A DNA stretch of 64,000 nt, taken from contig NZ_BAABRU010000002.1 in NCBI RefSeq assembly GCF_039545135.1, forward strand, positions 62,001 to 126,000, given 5' to 3'. Below the pieces are notes generated by a model. The model was not told the origin of the DNA and searched no databases. It was given only the letters and a program-made list of their open reading frames with translations. Shown here piece by piece: positions 34,694-43,379 of the stretch (position 1 is its first letter; each line of letters starts with the position of its first letter). The stretch comes from Herpetosiphon gulosus. GTDB lineage: Bacteria; Chloroflexota; Chloroflexia; Chloroflexales; Herpetosiphonaceae. Both the position numbers and the translations under genes were made by a program.

Positions 34694-36787
34694 CTATCCT
34701 TGCAGAATAATGCGGGCATCGAGCACGATTACGCCTTCGCCACGGTTGTAGACAACCAACGGATTAATATCCATTTCGACGATTTCGGGGAAGTCGCTAA
34801 CCAGTTGGCTGACGCGCAGCACAATATCTTCAACCGCTTCTAAATCAGCGGTTTGCTCGCCACGCACGCCCTGCAATAGTGGAAACGAACGAATTGCCCG
34901 TAGCTGTTCGCGCACTTCTTCGCGGCTCAATGGCGCAAGTCGAAATACCACATCTTTGAGCACTTCAACATAAATGCCACCCATGCCCACGCCAATCAGC
35001 GCCCCAAATTGCGGATCACGGCTGACCCCAACCAGCACTTCGCGGCCTTTACGCGCCATTTCCTGCACTAAAACCCCCCAAATGCGGGCGTTCGGACTGA
35101 ATTTACGGGCACGATAGGCAATTAATTCGTAGCTATCGCTGGCAGCTTGCGGGTCGGCAATCCCCACACGTACCCCGCCAATATCGCTTTTGTGCAGAAT
35201 ATCGGGCGAACTAATTTTCATCACCACTGGAAAACCAATTTCCTTGGCAATTTCGGCAGCTTCTTCGGGCGAACGCGAAAGCCGACTATCGGGCAAGCGC
35301 ATGCCATAAGCCGCCATCACTTCACGCGCTTCGATTTCGCCAAGCTCAACTCTTCCGGCCTCGCGCACTTGAGCAAACAATTCGCGGACATGCTCTTTAT
35401 CAACATCAAAACGAGCGTAGGTCATGGCTGGTTGTTCGCGCCAGCGGCGATGTTGCCACATGGCTTCCAAGGCCGATACCGCTCGTTCAGGGAATTCGTA
35501 GTTGGGGATTTTATATTGATTGAGCAGTTTGAGCGCTGGCTTGATGCTATATGCGCCCATAAAACTGGCGACAATCGGTTTGCTCTGATTGGCTGAAAGC
35601 TCGGCCATCGCTTCAACTGTGGCTTCGGCTTCGCTGCCAGCTTGCGGCGTAAACAGCACCAACACCGCATCAACATTTGGGTCGGTCAAGGCCGCCTGAA
35701 TCCCAATGCGATAGCGATCAGCTTTAGCATCGCCGATTACGTCGATTGGATTGTAGACATTGGCGGTGGCTGGTAAATTGGCTTGTAAATGGCTGATGGT
35801 TGCGGGGGTAAATTCGGCCATTTGCAAACCAGCCCGTTCAATCGCGTCGGTCGCAATAATCCCAGGCCCACCAGCATTGGTGACAATTGCAATCCGTGAG
35901 CCAGTCAGCAAGGGTTGGTAGGCAAACACCAAGGCAAAATCAAACAATTGCTCCATTGTGCGAGCACGAATGATTCCGCTTTGGCCAAATGCCGATTCGT
36001 AGGCGCTTTCGCTGCCCGCCAATGAGCCGGTATGCGAGGAAATTGCCCGTGTGCCTGCTGCCGTCGTACCGCTTTTAATCGCGATAACTGGGGTGCGTTT
36101 GGTCACTTCGCGGGCGGCCTGAATAAAGCCGGGGCCATCGGAAATGCCTTCCAAATAGGCCAAAATTACTTTATTCTGGGGGTCGTTGCCCCAAGCCTGC
36201 AACAATGCCACTTCATCAACATCGGATTTATTGCCAAGGCTGACGAAGCGCGAAAAGCCAATATTGGCCTCTTTGCTCCAATCGAGGATGGCGGTACAAA
36301 CCGCACCCGATTGTGACATAAAGGCAATTTCACCATCAGCGGGCATTAATGCTGCAAACGAAGCATTCAAATCGCTAACGGTATCAATCACACCAAGACA
36401 ATTGGGGCCGACCATGCGCATGCCGTAGCGTTGCACAATCTCTACCAATTGGTGTTCAAGTTTAACCCCTTCACCGCCGACTTCCTTGAAACCTGCGGTG
36501 ATCACGACTAAACCGCGCACACCTTTTTGACCGCATTCTTCGACCACATTTAAGACATGCTGCGGTGGAATAACCAAAACTGCCAATTCAACATCATTGG
36601 GAACAGCAGCGACCGACGGGTAGGCCGTTTGGCCTAAAACTGCACTGGCAGTAGGATGAATCGGATAGATTCGCCCTTTATAGCCATTGTCGATTACATT
36701 TTTGAGGACACGGTGACCAAGACGTGATGGATCGGGAGATGCTCCCACCACGGCCACCGATTGCGGAGCGAAAATCTCCTCCAGCAT
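34694..36787 (-). CDS. acd: ADP-forming acyl-CoA synthetase, fused alpha-beta
   Basis: 697 aa. GGAGG lies about 8 bases before this ATG. Order: CoA-binding domain (about 8-125, starting IFAPQSVAVVGASP), succinyl-CoA-ligase-like domain with the phospho-His segment SHTGSLAGSE, then an ATP-grasp domain (about 470-690) with GFPVVMKISSPDILHKSDIG. It makes ATP and acetate (or another acid) from acyl-CoA, ADP and phosphate, or runs in reverse. It is the alpha-beta fused form common in archaea and some Chloroflexota. It is grouped with the BioD-like/DRTGG gene. Confidence 0.9.
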   Translation of the reverse strand: MLEEIFAPQSVAVVGASPDPSRLGHRVLKNVIDNGYKGRIYPIHPTASAVLGQTAYPSVAAVPNDVELAVLVIPPQHVLNVVEECGQKGVRGLVVITAGFKEVGGEGVKLEHQLVEIVQRYGMRMVGPNCLGVIDTVSDLNASFAALMPADGEIAFMSQSGAVCTAILDWSKEANIGFSRFVSLGNKSDVDEVALLQAWGNDPQNKVILAYLEGISDGPGFIQAAREVTKRTPVIAIKSGTTAAGTRAISSHTGSLAGSESAYESAFGQSGIIRARTMEQLFDFALVFAYQPLLTGSRIAIVTNAGGPGIIATDAIERAGLQMAEFTPATISHLQANLPATANVYNPIDVIGDAKADRYRIGIQAALTDPNVDAVLVLFTPQAGSEAEATVEAMAELSANQSKPIVASFMGAYSIKPALKLLNQYKIPNYEFPERAVSALEAMWQHRRWREQPAMTYARFDVDKEHVRELFAQVREAGRVELGEIEAREVMAAYGMRLPDSRLSRSPEEAAEIAKEIGFPVVMKISSPDILHKSDIGGVRVGIADPQAASDSYELIAYRARKFSPNARIWGVLVQEMARKGREVLVGVSRDPQFGALIGVGMGGIYVEVLKDVVFRLAPLSREEVREQLRAIRSFPLLQGVRGEQTADLEAVEDIVLRVSQLVSDFPEIVEMDINPLVVYNRGEGVIVLDARIILQG

Positions 36788-36853
36788 AGCGATTGCCTCC
36801 GGGTTACTTCGATCACCCCTAGAGCATATCACATCTGGCGGCGCTTGAATGGG

Positions 36854-37531
36854 CTAAATGTCACGGAAGTAGGCAAATCGAATGGCCTGCCATAAAATCA
36901 AGAGGGCGATGCCACTCCAGAGCAAGGCCCATAAAATAGCTGGAACTCCGGTTGCTTGTTGCATAATCAGGGCATCGCTGGTGACATGACGGCGGTAAGA
37001 TGAAAGTCGCAGCAAATCCCATAAACTATCGAGAGCATTTAAGATGGTTTGTACGCCCAAGACCAATAGCAGCCATTCGTTCCAGTGCAGCGCCAATTTA
37101 TAACTAGCGGCAATAAAGGCTCCGGCCAGCAAAATACCAACAATAATTCCAAAAATATTGCGCACAAACAAGCCACACAGCACAAACAATGCAATTCCAA
37201 TAATTAATGTAACCCGATCGGCGCTAATCCCACGTGCTGAAAGAATTAATAATGCGCCGCCAACCAAGGCGCTGCTCAAATAACCAGCACTGGACACAAT
37301 CCAGCGAATGCCGCCCGCTGTCCAGGCCACGCCCTCGCCATTTGAATAAACTTCTAGCCGATCGAGTTTGCCGCCAGTCAACAGCGAGGCAAAGCCATGA
37401 CCAAGCTCGTGCACAAAGGTATTGAATAGCTCAAACGGATAAACCAGCCAATGCAGCACTGGCAACCGCGCGATGATCGTTGAGGTTACCGCGATGGCAA
37501 TCGCGATCCATAGTTCGTTGTTGCGTAGCAT
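36854..37531 (-). CDS. M50-family membrane metallopeptidase
   Basis: 225 aa. HELGH at 42-46 in FVHELGHGFASLL is the zinc site of site-2-protease-like enzymes; about five hydrophobic helices. The usual second motif with the Asp ligand is not clear, but WNEWLLLVLGVQTILNALD near 150 may supply it. GGAG precedes the ATG. The size is that of small M50B (DUF4184-like) proteins, not of PDZ-bearing RseP. A cleaved substrate cannot be named. Confidence 0.8.
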   Translation of the reverse strand: MLRNNELWIAIAIAVTSTIIARLPVLHWLVYPFELFNTFVHELGHGFASLLTGGKLDRLEVYSNGEGVAWTAGGIRWIVSSAGYLSSALVGGALLILSARGISADRVTLIIGIALFVLCGLFVRNIFGIIVGILLAGAFIAASYKLALHWNEWLLLVLGVQTILNALDSLWDLLRLSSYRRHVTSDALIMQQATGVPAILWALLWSGIALLILWQAIRFAYFRDI

Positions 37532-37560
37532 GGTGTTTCTCCACGGGCGTAGTATAGCGA

Positions 37561-37750
37561 TTGATCCACGAAGGACACGAAGAGCACGAAGGGGTCAGGA
37601 TTCAGGGATGAGGGGTCAGTGTTTGATCTACAAAGAGCATGAAAGGTGGAACCAGCGACAAACACAAAGAATTTATGCTCTAGGCTCTATGTTCTGTACT
37701 CTAATAAATCCCTAGCCCCTGACCCCTAGCCCCTGATCCCTAGCCTCTAG
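37561..37750. repeat. Mixed short-word repeat cluster
   Basis: CCACGAAGGACACGAAGAGC, AGGGGTCAG words, then TATGTTCT and inverted CCCTAGCCCCTGACCCC words. The outer arms are complementary. It ends exactly at the rlmB stop codon. Confidence 0.7.
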
Positions 37751-38484
37751 ACCCTCACTCGCCAAGCATGATACAAAATGATCGAGCCAGCAGTGGCGGC
37801 GTTGAGTGAAGCAACCTTGCCACGCATCGGCAATCGCACCAACAAATCGCAGCGTTCGCGGGTTAAGCGAGCCAAGCCTGGGCCTTCCGCGCCAATCACC
37901 AAGGCTAAGGCTCCACGCAAATTGGCCTTATCAAAATCGACTGCCCGCTCATCATCTTCAACGCCCGCCACCCAAATATTGTACTCTTGCAGGTGTTTGA
38001 TGGTTTGGGCAATGTTGGTAATTTGGGCCACATACAAATGCTCAACTGCCCCGGCTGAAGCATTAATCACCGCTGGCGTAATGCTGGCTGAGCGCCGATC
38101 AGGGAAGATAATCCCATGCGCACCTACAATTTCAGCAGTGCGCATCAGCGTGCCAATATTTTGTGGATCTTGCAAATGGTCGAAAATCAAGATTAGCGGT
38201 TGCTCACCACGCTCACGGGCTAGCTCAATAATGTCGTCAACTTCAACATAGGGGTATTCGCCGCATTCGAGCGCAATCCCCTGATGATTTGCGCCAGCCG
38301 TGCGTTTATCAAGCTCGCCACGCTGAACTTTGGCAACTTGAATTCGGCGTTCGCGGGCAATTGTATTGATCGCCTGCATCGATTCGCCCTCTTTGATGCC
38401 ATCGGCAATTAGCAAGCGACCCAATTTGCGCCGATTTGCGCGTAACGCCTCTAAAACCGCATTTCGTCCATATAATAATTCCAA
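37747..38484 (-). CDS. rlmB: 23S rRNA guanosine-2251 2'-O-methyltransferase RlmB (TrmH family)
   Basis: 245 aa, normal length. TTG start: AGGATT lies 8 bases before it, and the family's opening LLYGRNAVLEALRA requires it. An N-terminal substrate-binding domain (1-75) is followed by the SPOUT domain: IFDHLQDPQNIGTLMRTAE (motif 1), LVIGAEGPGL (motif 2) and RLPMRGKVASLNAATAG (motif 3, knot). It uses SAM to methylate 23S rRNA. It is divergent from the TSUP gene. Confidence 0.9.
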   Translation of the reverse strand: MELLYGRNAVLEALRANRRKLGRLLIADGIKEGESMQAINTIARERRIQVAKVQRGELDKRTAGANHQGIALECGEYPYVEVDDIIELARERGEQPLILIFDHLQDPQNIGTLMRTAEIVGAHGIIFPDRRSASITPAVINASAGAVEHLYVAQITNIAQTIKHLQEYNIWVAGVEDDERAVDFDKANLRGALALVIGAEGPGLARLTRERCDLLVRLPMRGKVASLNAATAGSIILYHAWRVRV

Positions 38485-38561
38485 GGTGTGAATCCTATTC
38501 GGTGCTAAGTTATTGGCCAGTTTGCGCTATTATAGCGGCAAGCTGTCAATGGAGGAATGAC

Positions 38562-38969
38562 ATGGATCAGCAACCGAAGGAGCAAAAGCGCGTGATTACA
38601 CTAAGCGTTGGCATGATTATCAATCTTCTTCTGATTGGGTTAGTCGCTGGAGTGGCTGGCGGCATGTTTGGGATTGGTGGCGGGGCGATTATGGTGCCAG
38701 CCATGGTGCTATTGCTGGCGCTTGATCAGAAATTTGCGACAGGCACATCGATTGGCGCACAAATTTTGCCAGTTGGTTTGCTCGGCGCGTTTGTTTACTA
38801 TAAAGAGGGCAATTTAGATTGGCGTGCGTCGATCATTATTGCCCTTGGCTTGCTAGTAGGAACCTATTTCGGAGCCAAAATTGCTGCGCCAATTTCATCG
38901 GCGACCATGAAAAAGCTTTATGGGGCATTTCTGTTTATCATCGGTGCTCGCTATTTGTTTATGAAATAA
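38562..38969 (+). CDS. Half-size TSUP (TauE/SafE-like) permease
   Basis: 135 aa. GGAGGA lies 6 bases before this ATG; a longer in-frame start would cross the rlmB start. The opening helix has the family GMFGIGGGAIMVPAMVLLL motif; four membrane segments and a GTYFGAKIAAPISS loop follow. Full TSUP proteins have about 250 residues and two such halves; this is a single repeat, so it may work as a homodimer. The transported anion is unknown. Confidence 0.82.
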   Translation: MDQQPKEQKRVITLSVGMIINLLLIGLVAGVAGGMFGIGGGAIMVPAMVLLLALDQKFATGTSIGAQILPVGLLGAFVYYKEGNLDWRASIIIALGLLVGTYFGAKIAAPISSATMKKLYGAFLFIIGARYLFMK

Positions 38970-39112
38970 CTGCTGTTAGATAATTGGCAAGCATCCGCCA
39001 TTAACCAACATGACGATTAGTTGATTGAGCCATCGTTGCACAACTTTGCTAATACACATTAAGTATTGAAGTTTATTCGTTCTCGATTCAGCTAGTAGAT
39101 ATCTTTACTTCG

Positions 39113-39178
39113 CGACCCTTCCGTCCCTCCGCCGGAGGGAAACGCAGGAGGTTTTCATCTCCCTGCACCCCCTAAAGG
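39113..39178. repeat. Family B repeat, inverted orientation
   Basis: GACCCTTCCGTCCCTCCGCC, a GGAGGGAAACGCAGGAGG turn and TCTCCCTGCACCCCCTAAAG. It lies in the roughly 340-base gap between the TSUP gene and the histidine kinase; the rest of the gap holds no gene. Confidence 0.85.
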
Positions 39179-39312
39179 GCAATCGGTAGCATGTAGTCGG
39201 ATCACGAAGGATCTAAAATAGTGGTTTTAGCGAGAACGTTTAACTATGATCAAGGCTTGACGCTGTTGCATGGCTAGGGTAGATTGAGTTGATACTGCAA
39301 GGAGGCTCGGTA

Positions 39313-40953
39313 ATGCCATCTATAACTCTCGATGCTCAACGCTGGCAAACATTCAGTCAGTTGCTCACGGCAACCGCCTACCAAAACCCGCAAGATCTGC
39401 TTGATTCGTTTTTACAACGTTTAATAGAGTTTTGGCCGGCCCAAGCAGGGGCATTGCTCTATATCGACCCATTGAATGCGCCGTTTTCGCTGGAGCATGG
39501 CGAATTGCCCGCCGATGGTCACGAAATGATCGAGCAAGCTCGCTCGGTATTTGAGCGCACAACTGGCGGCGAGCAGGATTTAGGGGTCTATGGGATTAAC
39601 GATGAGCTAGCCTTGGTGGAATTAACCTTGCGTTCTGGTGATGATGAGGTTGGCCTGTTGCACCTCATTGTTTCCGCCGACCGCGTATCCCCAGAGAACG
39701 AGGGTGAATTGGCCTTGCTTTTGGTGGGTGTGGCTGGTGGAGCCGCCGATCGCGTCGCCTTGCTCAACACGACGCGCAGCGAGCTTGATGAGATGAATTT
39801 GCTCTATCAAGTGAGCCAGTCGATTGCCAGCGATATTGATTTGCGTAGCCTCTTGCGCACGATTATTGAAAAAGTGACCCAAATTGTCGATAGCGAAAGT
39901 GCTTCGTTGCTGTTAGTCGATGAAGTGCATAAAGAGCTGTATTTTGAAACACCTTCGAACAACAGCCAAGAATTGCGCTCCTATCGCATGCCAATGGATC
40001 AAGGCTTCGCTGGCTGGGTTGTAACCCATGGTCAAGGCTTGATCGTTGATGATCCGCAAAATGATGCCCGCTTCTATCGCCAAGTTGATAGCGATATTTC
40101 GCATCAAACCCGTAATATTCTGACCGTGCCAGTGCGTTCACGCGAGCGAACGGTCGGCGTAATTCAGGCGGTCAATAAGCGTAATGGCCCGTTTACCGAG
40201 CACGATTTGCGCACGCTCTCGATGCTCGCCAACCAAGCGGCGATCTCGATTGAAAATGCCAATCTTTATACCAAACTCAAAGAAGAACGTGATCGCTTGA
40301 TTCGTAAAGAAGAAGAAGTGCGCCATCAAATCAATCGCGATCTGCACGATGGGCCAACGCAATCGGTCGCGGCAATTGCCATGAACATCGAGTTTATCAA
40401 AAAATTAATGCAGGCCATGCCCGAGCGCGTCGAAGATGAGCTTAATTCATTAGCGGCCTTGGTCAAAAAAACCTACCAAGAATTACGGACTCTGCTGTTT
40501 GAGCTACGTCCGTTGGGCCTCGAAACTCAAGGCTTGGTAGCAACCTTGCACGAATACGCCAGCAAATTCCGTGATCCATCGGGGATGCAAGTGCGTTTTA
40601 CGCCTGGCAATTTCCTTGGTCGTTTGGCCCCGCAAACTGCCGCCGCCACCTTTATGATTATCCAAGAAGCGGTCAATAATGCTCGCAAACATGCCAAAGC
40701 CTCGATGGTCTGGATTGAGCTTTTTCAAGATCATGAGCGCCATATGTTGACGGCGGTTGTGCGTGATAGTGGCATTGGCTTCGATCTCAAGAGCATCACG
40801 ACTTCGTATGAGGAACGTGGCTCGTTTGGGTTGTTGAATATGGGCGAACGGGCAACCCTGGCGGGCGGCTCCTGCGAGATTCGTTCATCGGCAGGCGAAG
40901 GTACGCAGATTATCATTCGAGTGCCCATGTTGGTTGAAGAAATGGATGAGTAA
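39313..40953 (+). CDS. GAF-domain sensor histidine kinase, NarL/DesK type
   Basis: 546 aa. AGGAGG precedes this ATG. No membrane segment, so it is cytoplasmic. Residues 15-155 could be a degenerate GAF domain; residues about 170-310 are a clear GAF domain (YFETPSNNSQELRSYRMP ... AGWVVTHGQGLIVDD ... TVGVIQAVNKRNG). HisKA_3 follows with the phospho-accepting His in NRDLHDGPTQ, then an HATPase with IIQEAVNNARKHAKA and GSFGLLNMGER. It would phosphorylate a NarL-type response regulator; none is adjacent, so it is an orphan kinase. Confidence 0.88.
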   Translation: MPSITLDAQRWQTFSQLLTATAYQNPQDLLDSFLQRLIEFWPAQAGALLYIDPLNAPFSLEHGELPADGHEMIEQARSVFERTTGGEQDLGVYGINDELALVELTLRSGDDEVGLLHLIVSADRVSPENEGELALLLVGVAGGAADRVALLNTTRSELDEMNLLYQVSQSIASDIDLRSLLRTIIEKVTQIVDSESASLLLVDEVHKELYFETPSNNSQELRSYRMPMDQGFAGWVVTHGQGLIVDDPQNDARFYRQVDSDISHQTRNILTVPVRSRERTVGVIQAVNKRNGPFTEHDLRTLSMLANQAAISIENANLYTKLKEERDRLIRKEEEVRHQINRDLHDGPTQSVAAIAMNIEFIKKLMQAMPERVEDELNSLAALVKKTYQELRTLLFELRPLGLETQGLVATLHEYASKFRDPSGMQVRFTPGNFLGRLAPQTAAATFMIIQEAVNNARKHAKASMVWIELFQDHERHMLTAVVRDSGIGFDLKSITTSYEERGSFGLLNMGERATLAGGSCEIRSSAGEGTQIIIRVPMLVEEMDE

Positions 40954-40993
40954 GACTATCGTTCAATCCTAGATTTCCAAGATCGATTGACGA

Positions 40994-41060
40994 TCACCAT
41001 CCTTCCATCCCTTCGCCGGAGGGAAACGCAGAGGGATGAAAACCCTTACGGGGGTAGGTT
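40994..41060. repeat. Family B repeat, partly degraded
   Basis: CATCCTTCCATCCCTTCGCC, GGAGGGAAACGCAGAGGG, then the right part is replaced by GATGAAAACCCTTACGGGGG. It adjoins a family A copy. Confidence 0.6.
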
Positions 41061-41079
41061 TTTAATAATGATCTCCGTT

Positions 41080-41192
41080 CCCTCACCCCAACCCCTCTCC
41101 CACTGCGGTGGGCGAGGGGCATTCCATACGTCATGCTGAGCTGTTTCCCCTCGCCTCGCGTGCGGGAGAGGGGGTCAGGGGGTGAGGGCATG
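41080..41192. repeat. Palindromic family A repeat, full copy
   Basis: CCTCACCCCAACCCCTCTCC, GGTGGGCGAGGGGCAT, variable centre, then TGCGGGAGAGGGGGTCAGGG and GGTGAGGGCATGG. It is non-coding; the 334-base gap has no gene. Confidence 0.85.
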
Positions 41193-41287
41193 GCAATTGT
41201 TGGTAGTTATCCATCTATCGATGAACTATGGGATCATTGGCTTATAGCGGAATCTGCTAAAGCCATTTGCTTGGTAGCAGCGATGGA

Positions 41288-42556
41288 TTATTTTGGTAAT
41301 GTAATCATCATCGTCGTGCCAGTGCCCACCTGGCTCTGGGTCTCAATTGTGCCATTGTGGGCTTGAATTAGTGCTTGGGCAATTGATAAACCAAGCCCAT
41401 TGCCCCGTCCGCCAGCAATCCGAGCGCTATCAACGCGATAAAAACGCTCGAAAATATGCTTGAGATGTTTCGGCTCAATGCCATTGCCAGTATCGATTAC
41501 GCTAATTTGATAGCTAGCCTGCTTGCGTTCAGCATGAATAACCACGCTCCCACCACGCGGCGTATGGGCAATTGCATTATCGAGCAAAATTAACAAAACT
41601 TGGCGCAAGCGGGTGCGATCAGCCTTGATCTGGCCCTCAGCATGGGCCACACGTATCTCCACCCCAGCATCTTGAGCCAAGCGCCCAGCATCTTTGGCCA
41701 CATCCTGGCATAACTCGGCCAGATCGATAGTTTCACGCTGGAGATGGGTTTTGGCAGCATCAAGCCGTGAGAGCAACAGCAAATCTTCGACCAAACGCGC
41801 CATGTGATAGGTTTCGGCCAAAATATCTTCAAGCAATTCTTGTTGCTCAGCAGGGTCAGTCGATTCGCGCAGGGCAATTTCGCTGCTGGCTCGCATCAAG
41901 GTCAGCGGGGCACGCAATTCATGGCTGGCATTGGCGATAAAGGCTTGTTGGCGCTCCCAAGCTTGTTGGGCTGGCCGCAATGATCGCCCTGCCAACCACC
42001 AACCAAACCAGCCCAAAACTACCACGCTGCCAGCCCATAAGGCAACCAAGCCTTTTAACAACGTGCTTAACGCCGCTTCTTGCTCGTTGAGCACTCGTCC
42101 AACCTGTAAAAAAGCAGGGCCATCGCTCCGCGTTAATTTCTCGGTCAACAAAGCGACTTGGGTCCCATCAGCCAAGTTGATCGTGCGTAAATCAAGTTTG
42201 CCAGCCTTGGCCGCCTCAATCGCTGCTTGATCAGGCTGAATTGGCGGATTCCACGGATTTGGGTTGAAGACTTGGCCGTTTTGGTCGATGGTAAAAACGA
42301 AGGTGCTAGCCAATGTTCCATTATCAACTGGCCGTTCATCGGGCAATTGCTGTGGGCGATAGGCTTGCAAGGCGGGTGGCAAGGGCGCTGCCAATTGCTC
42401 AAACTCCAAGGTCATACGTTCGAGCAAGGCCCGTTCGGTAGCAAAGCGAAAATAACGCACAGTCATCCAATAGACACTGCCACCAACCGCTGCTAGCAAA
42501 AGCAAGGCGGTGCAAGCATAAATTAAGGTTAATCGCCAGCGTAATCGATTAAGCAT
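41288..42556 (-). CDS. Membrane sensor histidine kinase of an OmpR-type pair
   Basis: 422 aa. Membrane helices near 8-30 and 165-185 enclose an extracytoplasmic sensor of about 130 residues without a recognised domain. HisKA has the H box NASHELRAPLT (His near 211), HATPase has N box LDNAIAHTP, G1 DTGNGIEP and G2 GGRGNGLGLS. It starts inside the end of the response regulator gene (8-base overlap), so the pair is translated together. Confidence 0.92.
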   Translation of the reverse strand: MLNRLRWRLTLIYACTALLLLAAVGGSVYWMTVRYFRFATERALLERMTLEFEQLAAPLPPALQAYRPQQLPDERPVDNGTLASTFVFTIDQNGQVFNPNPWNPPIQPDQAAIEAAKAGKLDLRTINLADGTQVALLTEKLTRSDGPAFLQVGRVLNEQEAALSTLLKGLVALWAGSVVVLGWFGWWLAGRSLRPAQQAWERQQAFIANASHELRAPLTLMRASSEIALRESTDPAEQQELLEDILAETYHMARLVEDLLLLSRLDAAKTHLQRETIDLAELCQDVAKDAGRLAQDAGVEIRVAHAEGQIKADRTRLRQVLLILLDNAIAHTPRGGSVVIHAERKQASYQISVIDTGNGIEPKHLKHIFERFYRVDSARIAGGRGNGLGLSIAQALIQAHNGTIETQSQVGTGTTMMITLPK

Positions 42557-43229
42557 AGTCGCTCACCCAACGATAGCCAACCCCGCGCACGGTTTGGATG
42601 GGGTCGCGTTTGGCTGGTTGTTCAAGTTTGCGCCGCAGATACGAAATATAGACATCGACCATCGAAGGCTGCACATCACGCTCATACGACCAAACATAAT
42701 CGAGCAATTGTTGGCGGCTCAGAGCTTGGTTGCTATTGCGAATCAAACATTCAAGCAAATTCCATTCGGTGGCGGTTAAATCGAGCTGCTGATTGGCTCG
42801 CCGCGCAGTATGAGCACGCAGATCAAGCACAATCTCGCCTGAGCGTAATTCTTCGCTGCTCAGATTGCTGTTGAAGCGCCGCCCCAAGGCTCGTACTCGT
42901 GCCAATAATTCCTCAAAGGCAAACGGCTTGCTCAAATAATCATCGGCTCCGCTATCCAAGCCCGTAACTCGATCTTCGATTTGGCTACGAGCCGTCAATA
43001 AAAGCAAACTAGTGGTGAGTTTGGCGGCGCGAATTGCCCGACAAATGCTGGGGCCATCGCGCTCAGGCAACATCCAATCGATCACCGCTACATCGTACAT
43101 GCCATGCAGCGCCATATCCAAGCCACTATCGCCCTCGTAGGCCAGATCGACCTGATGATGCTCGTCGCGCAATGCTCGCTCGATCAAACGGGCTAATTTG
43201 CGATCATCTTCAATTAACAACACCCGCAT
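42549..43229 (-). CDS. OmpR/PhoB-family response regulator
   Basis: 226 aa from this ATG, with AAGGA upstream; an upstream in-frame extension reaches into the operator and is rejected. Receiver: EDD near 7-9, phospho-Asp51 in VIDWMLP, and Lys in DYLSKPFAFEE. The C-terminal winged helix has TATEWNLLECLIRN and RTVRGVGYRW. It probably controls the divergent PepSY operon and itself through the 11 bp repeats in between. Confidence 0.95.
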   Translation of the reverse strand: MRVLLIEDDRKLARLIERALRDEHHQVDLAYEGDSGLDMALHGMYDVAVIDWMLPERDGPSICRAIRAAKLTTSLLLLTARSQIEDRVTGLDSGADDYLSKPFAFEELLARVRALGRRFNSNLSSEELRSGEIVLDLRAHTARRANQQLDLTATEWNLLECLIRNSNQALSRQQLLDYVWSYERDVQPSMVDVYISYLRRKLEQPAKRDPIQTVRGVGYRWVSDYA

Positions 43230-43283
43230 GCTGGTTCCTTCGCATAATCTTGGTTGATGCAGCCAGTTTAGTCTAATAATTAA

Positions 43284-43336
43284 TTCTTGGAAGATTCTTG
43301 GAAAATTCACAGGCTTCGTCAAGAATATTCCAAGAA
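43284..43336. promoter_or_regulatory. Operator of the two-component system: TTCTTGGAA repeats
   Basis: Two direct copies of TTCTTGGAA, exactly 11 bases apart (starts 43284 and 43295), and one inverted copy TTCCAAGAA at 43328, which is 33 bases (three turns) from the second. Direct repeats at one helical turn are the classic site of an OmpR-type regulator. The inverted copy lies where the -35 of a TATGCT-type promoter for the PepSY gene would be. Confidence 0.7.
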
Positions 43337-43379
43337 TCTGTTGCTATGCTTGGGTCAGTTATTCAAACAGGAGGCTCTG

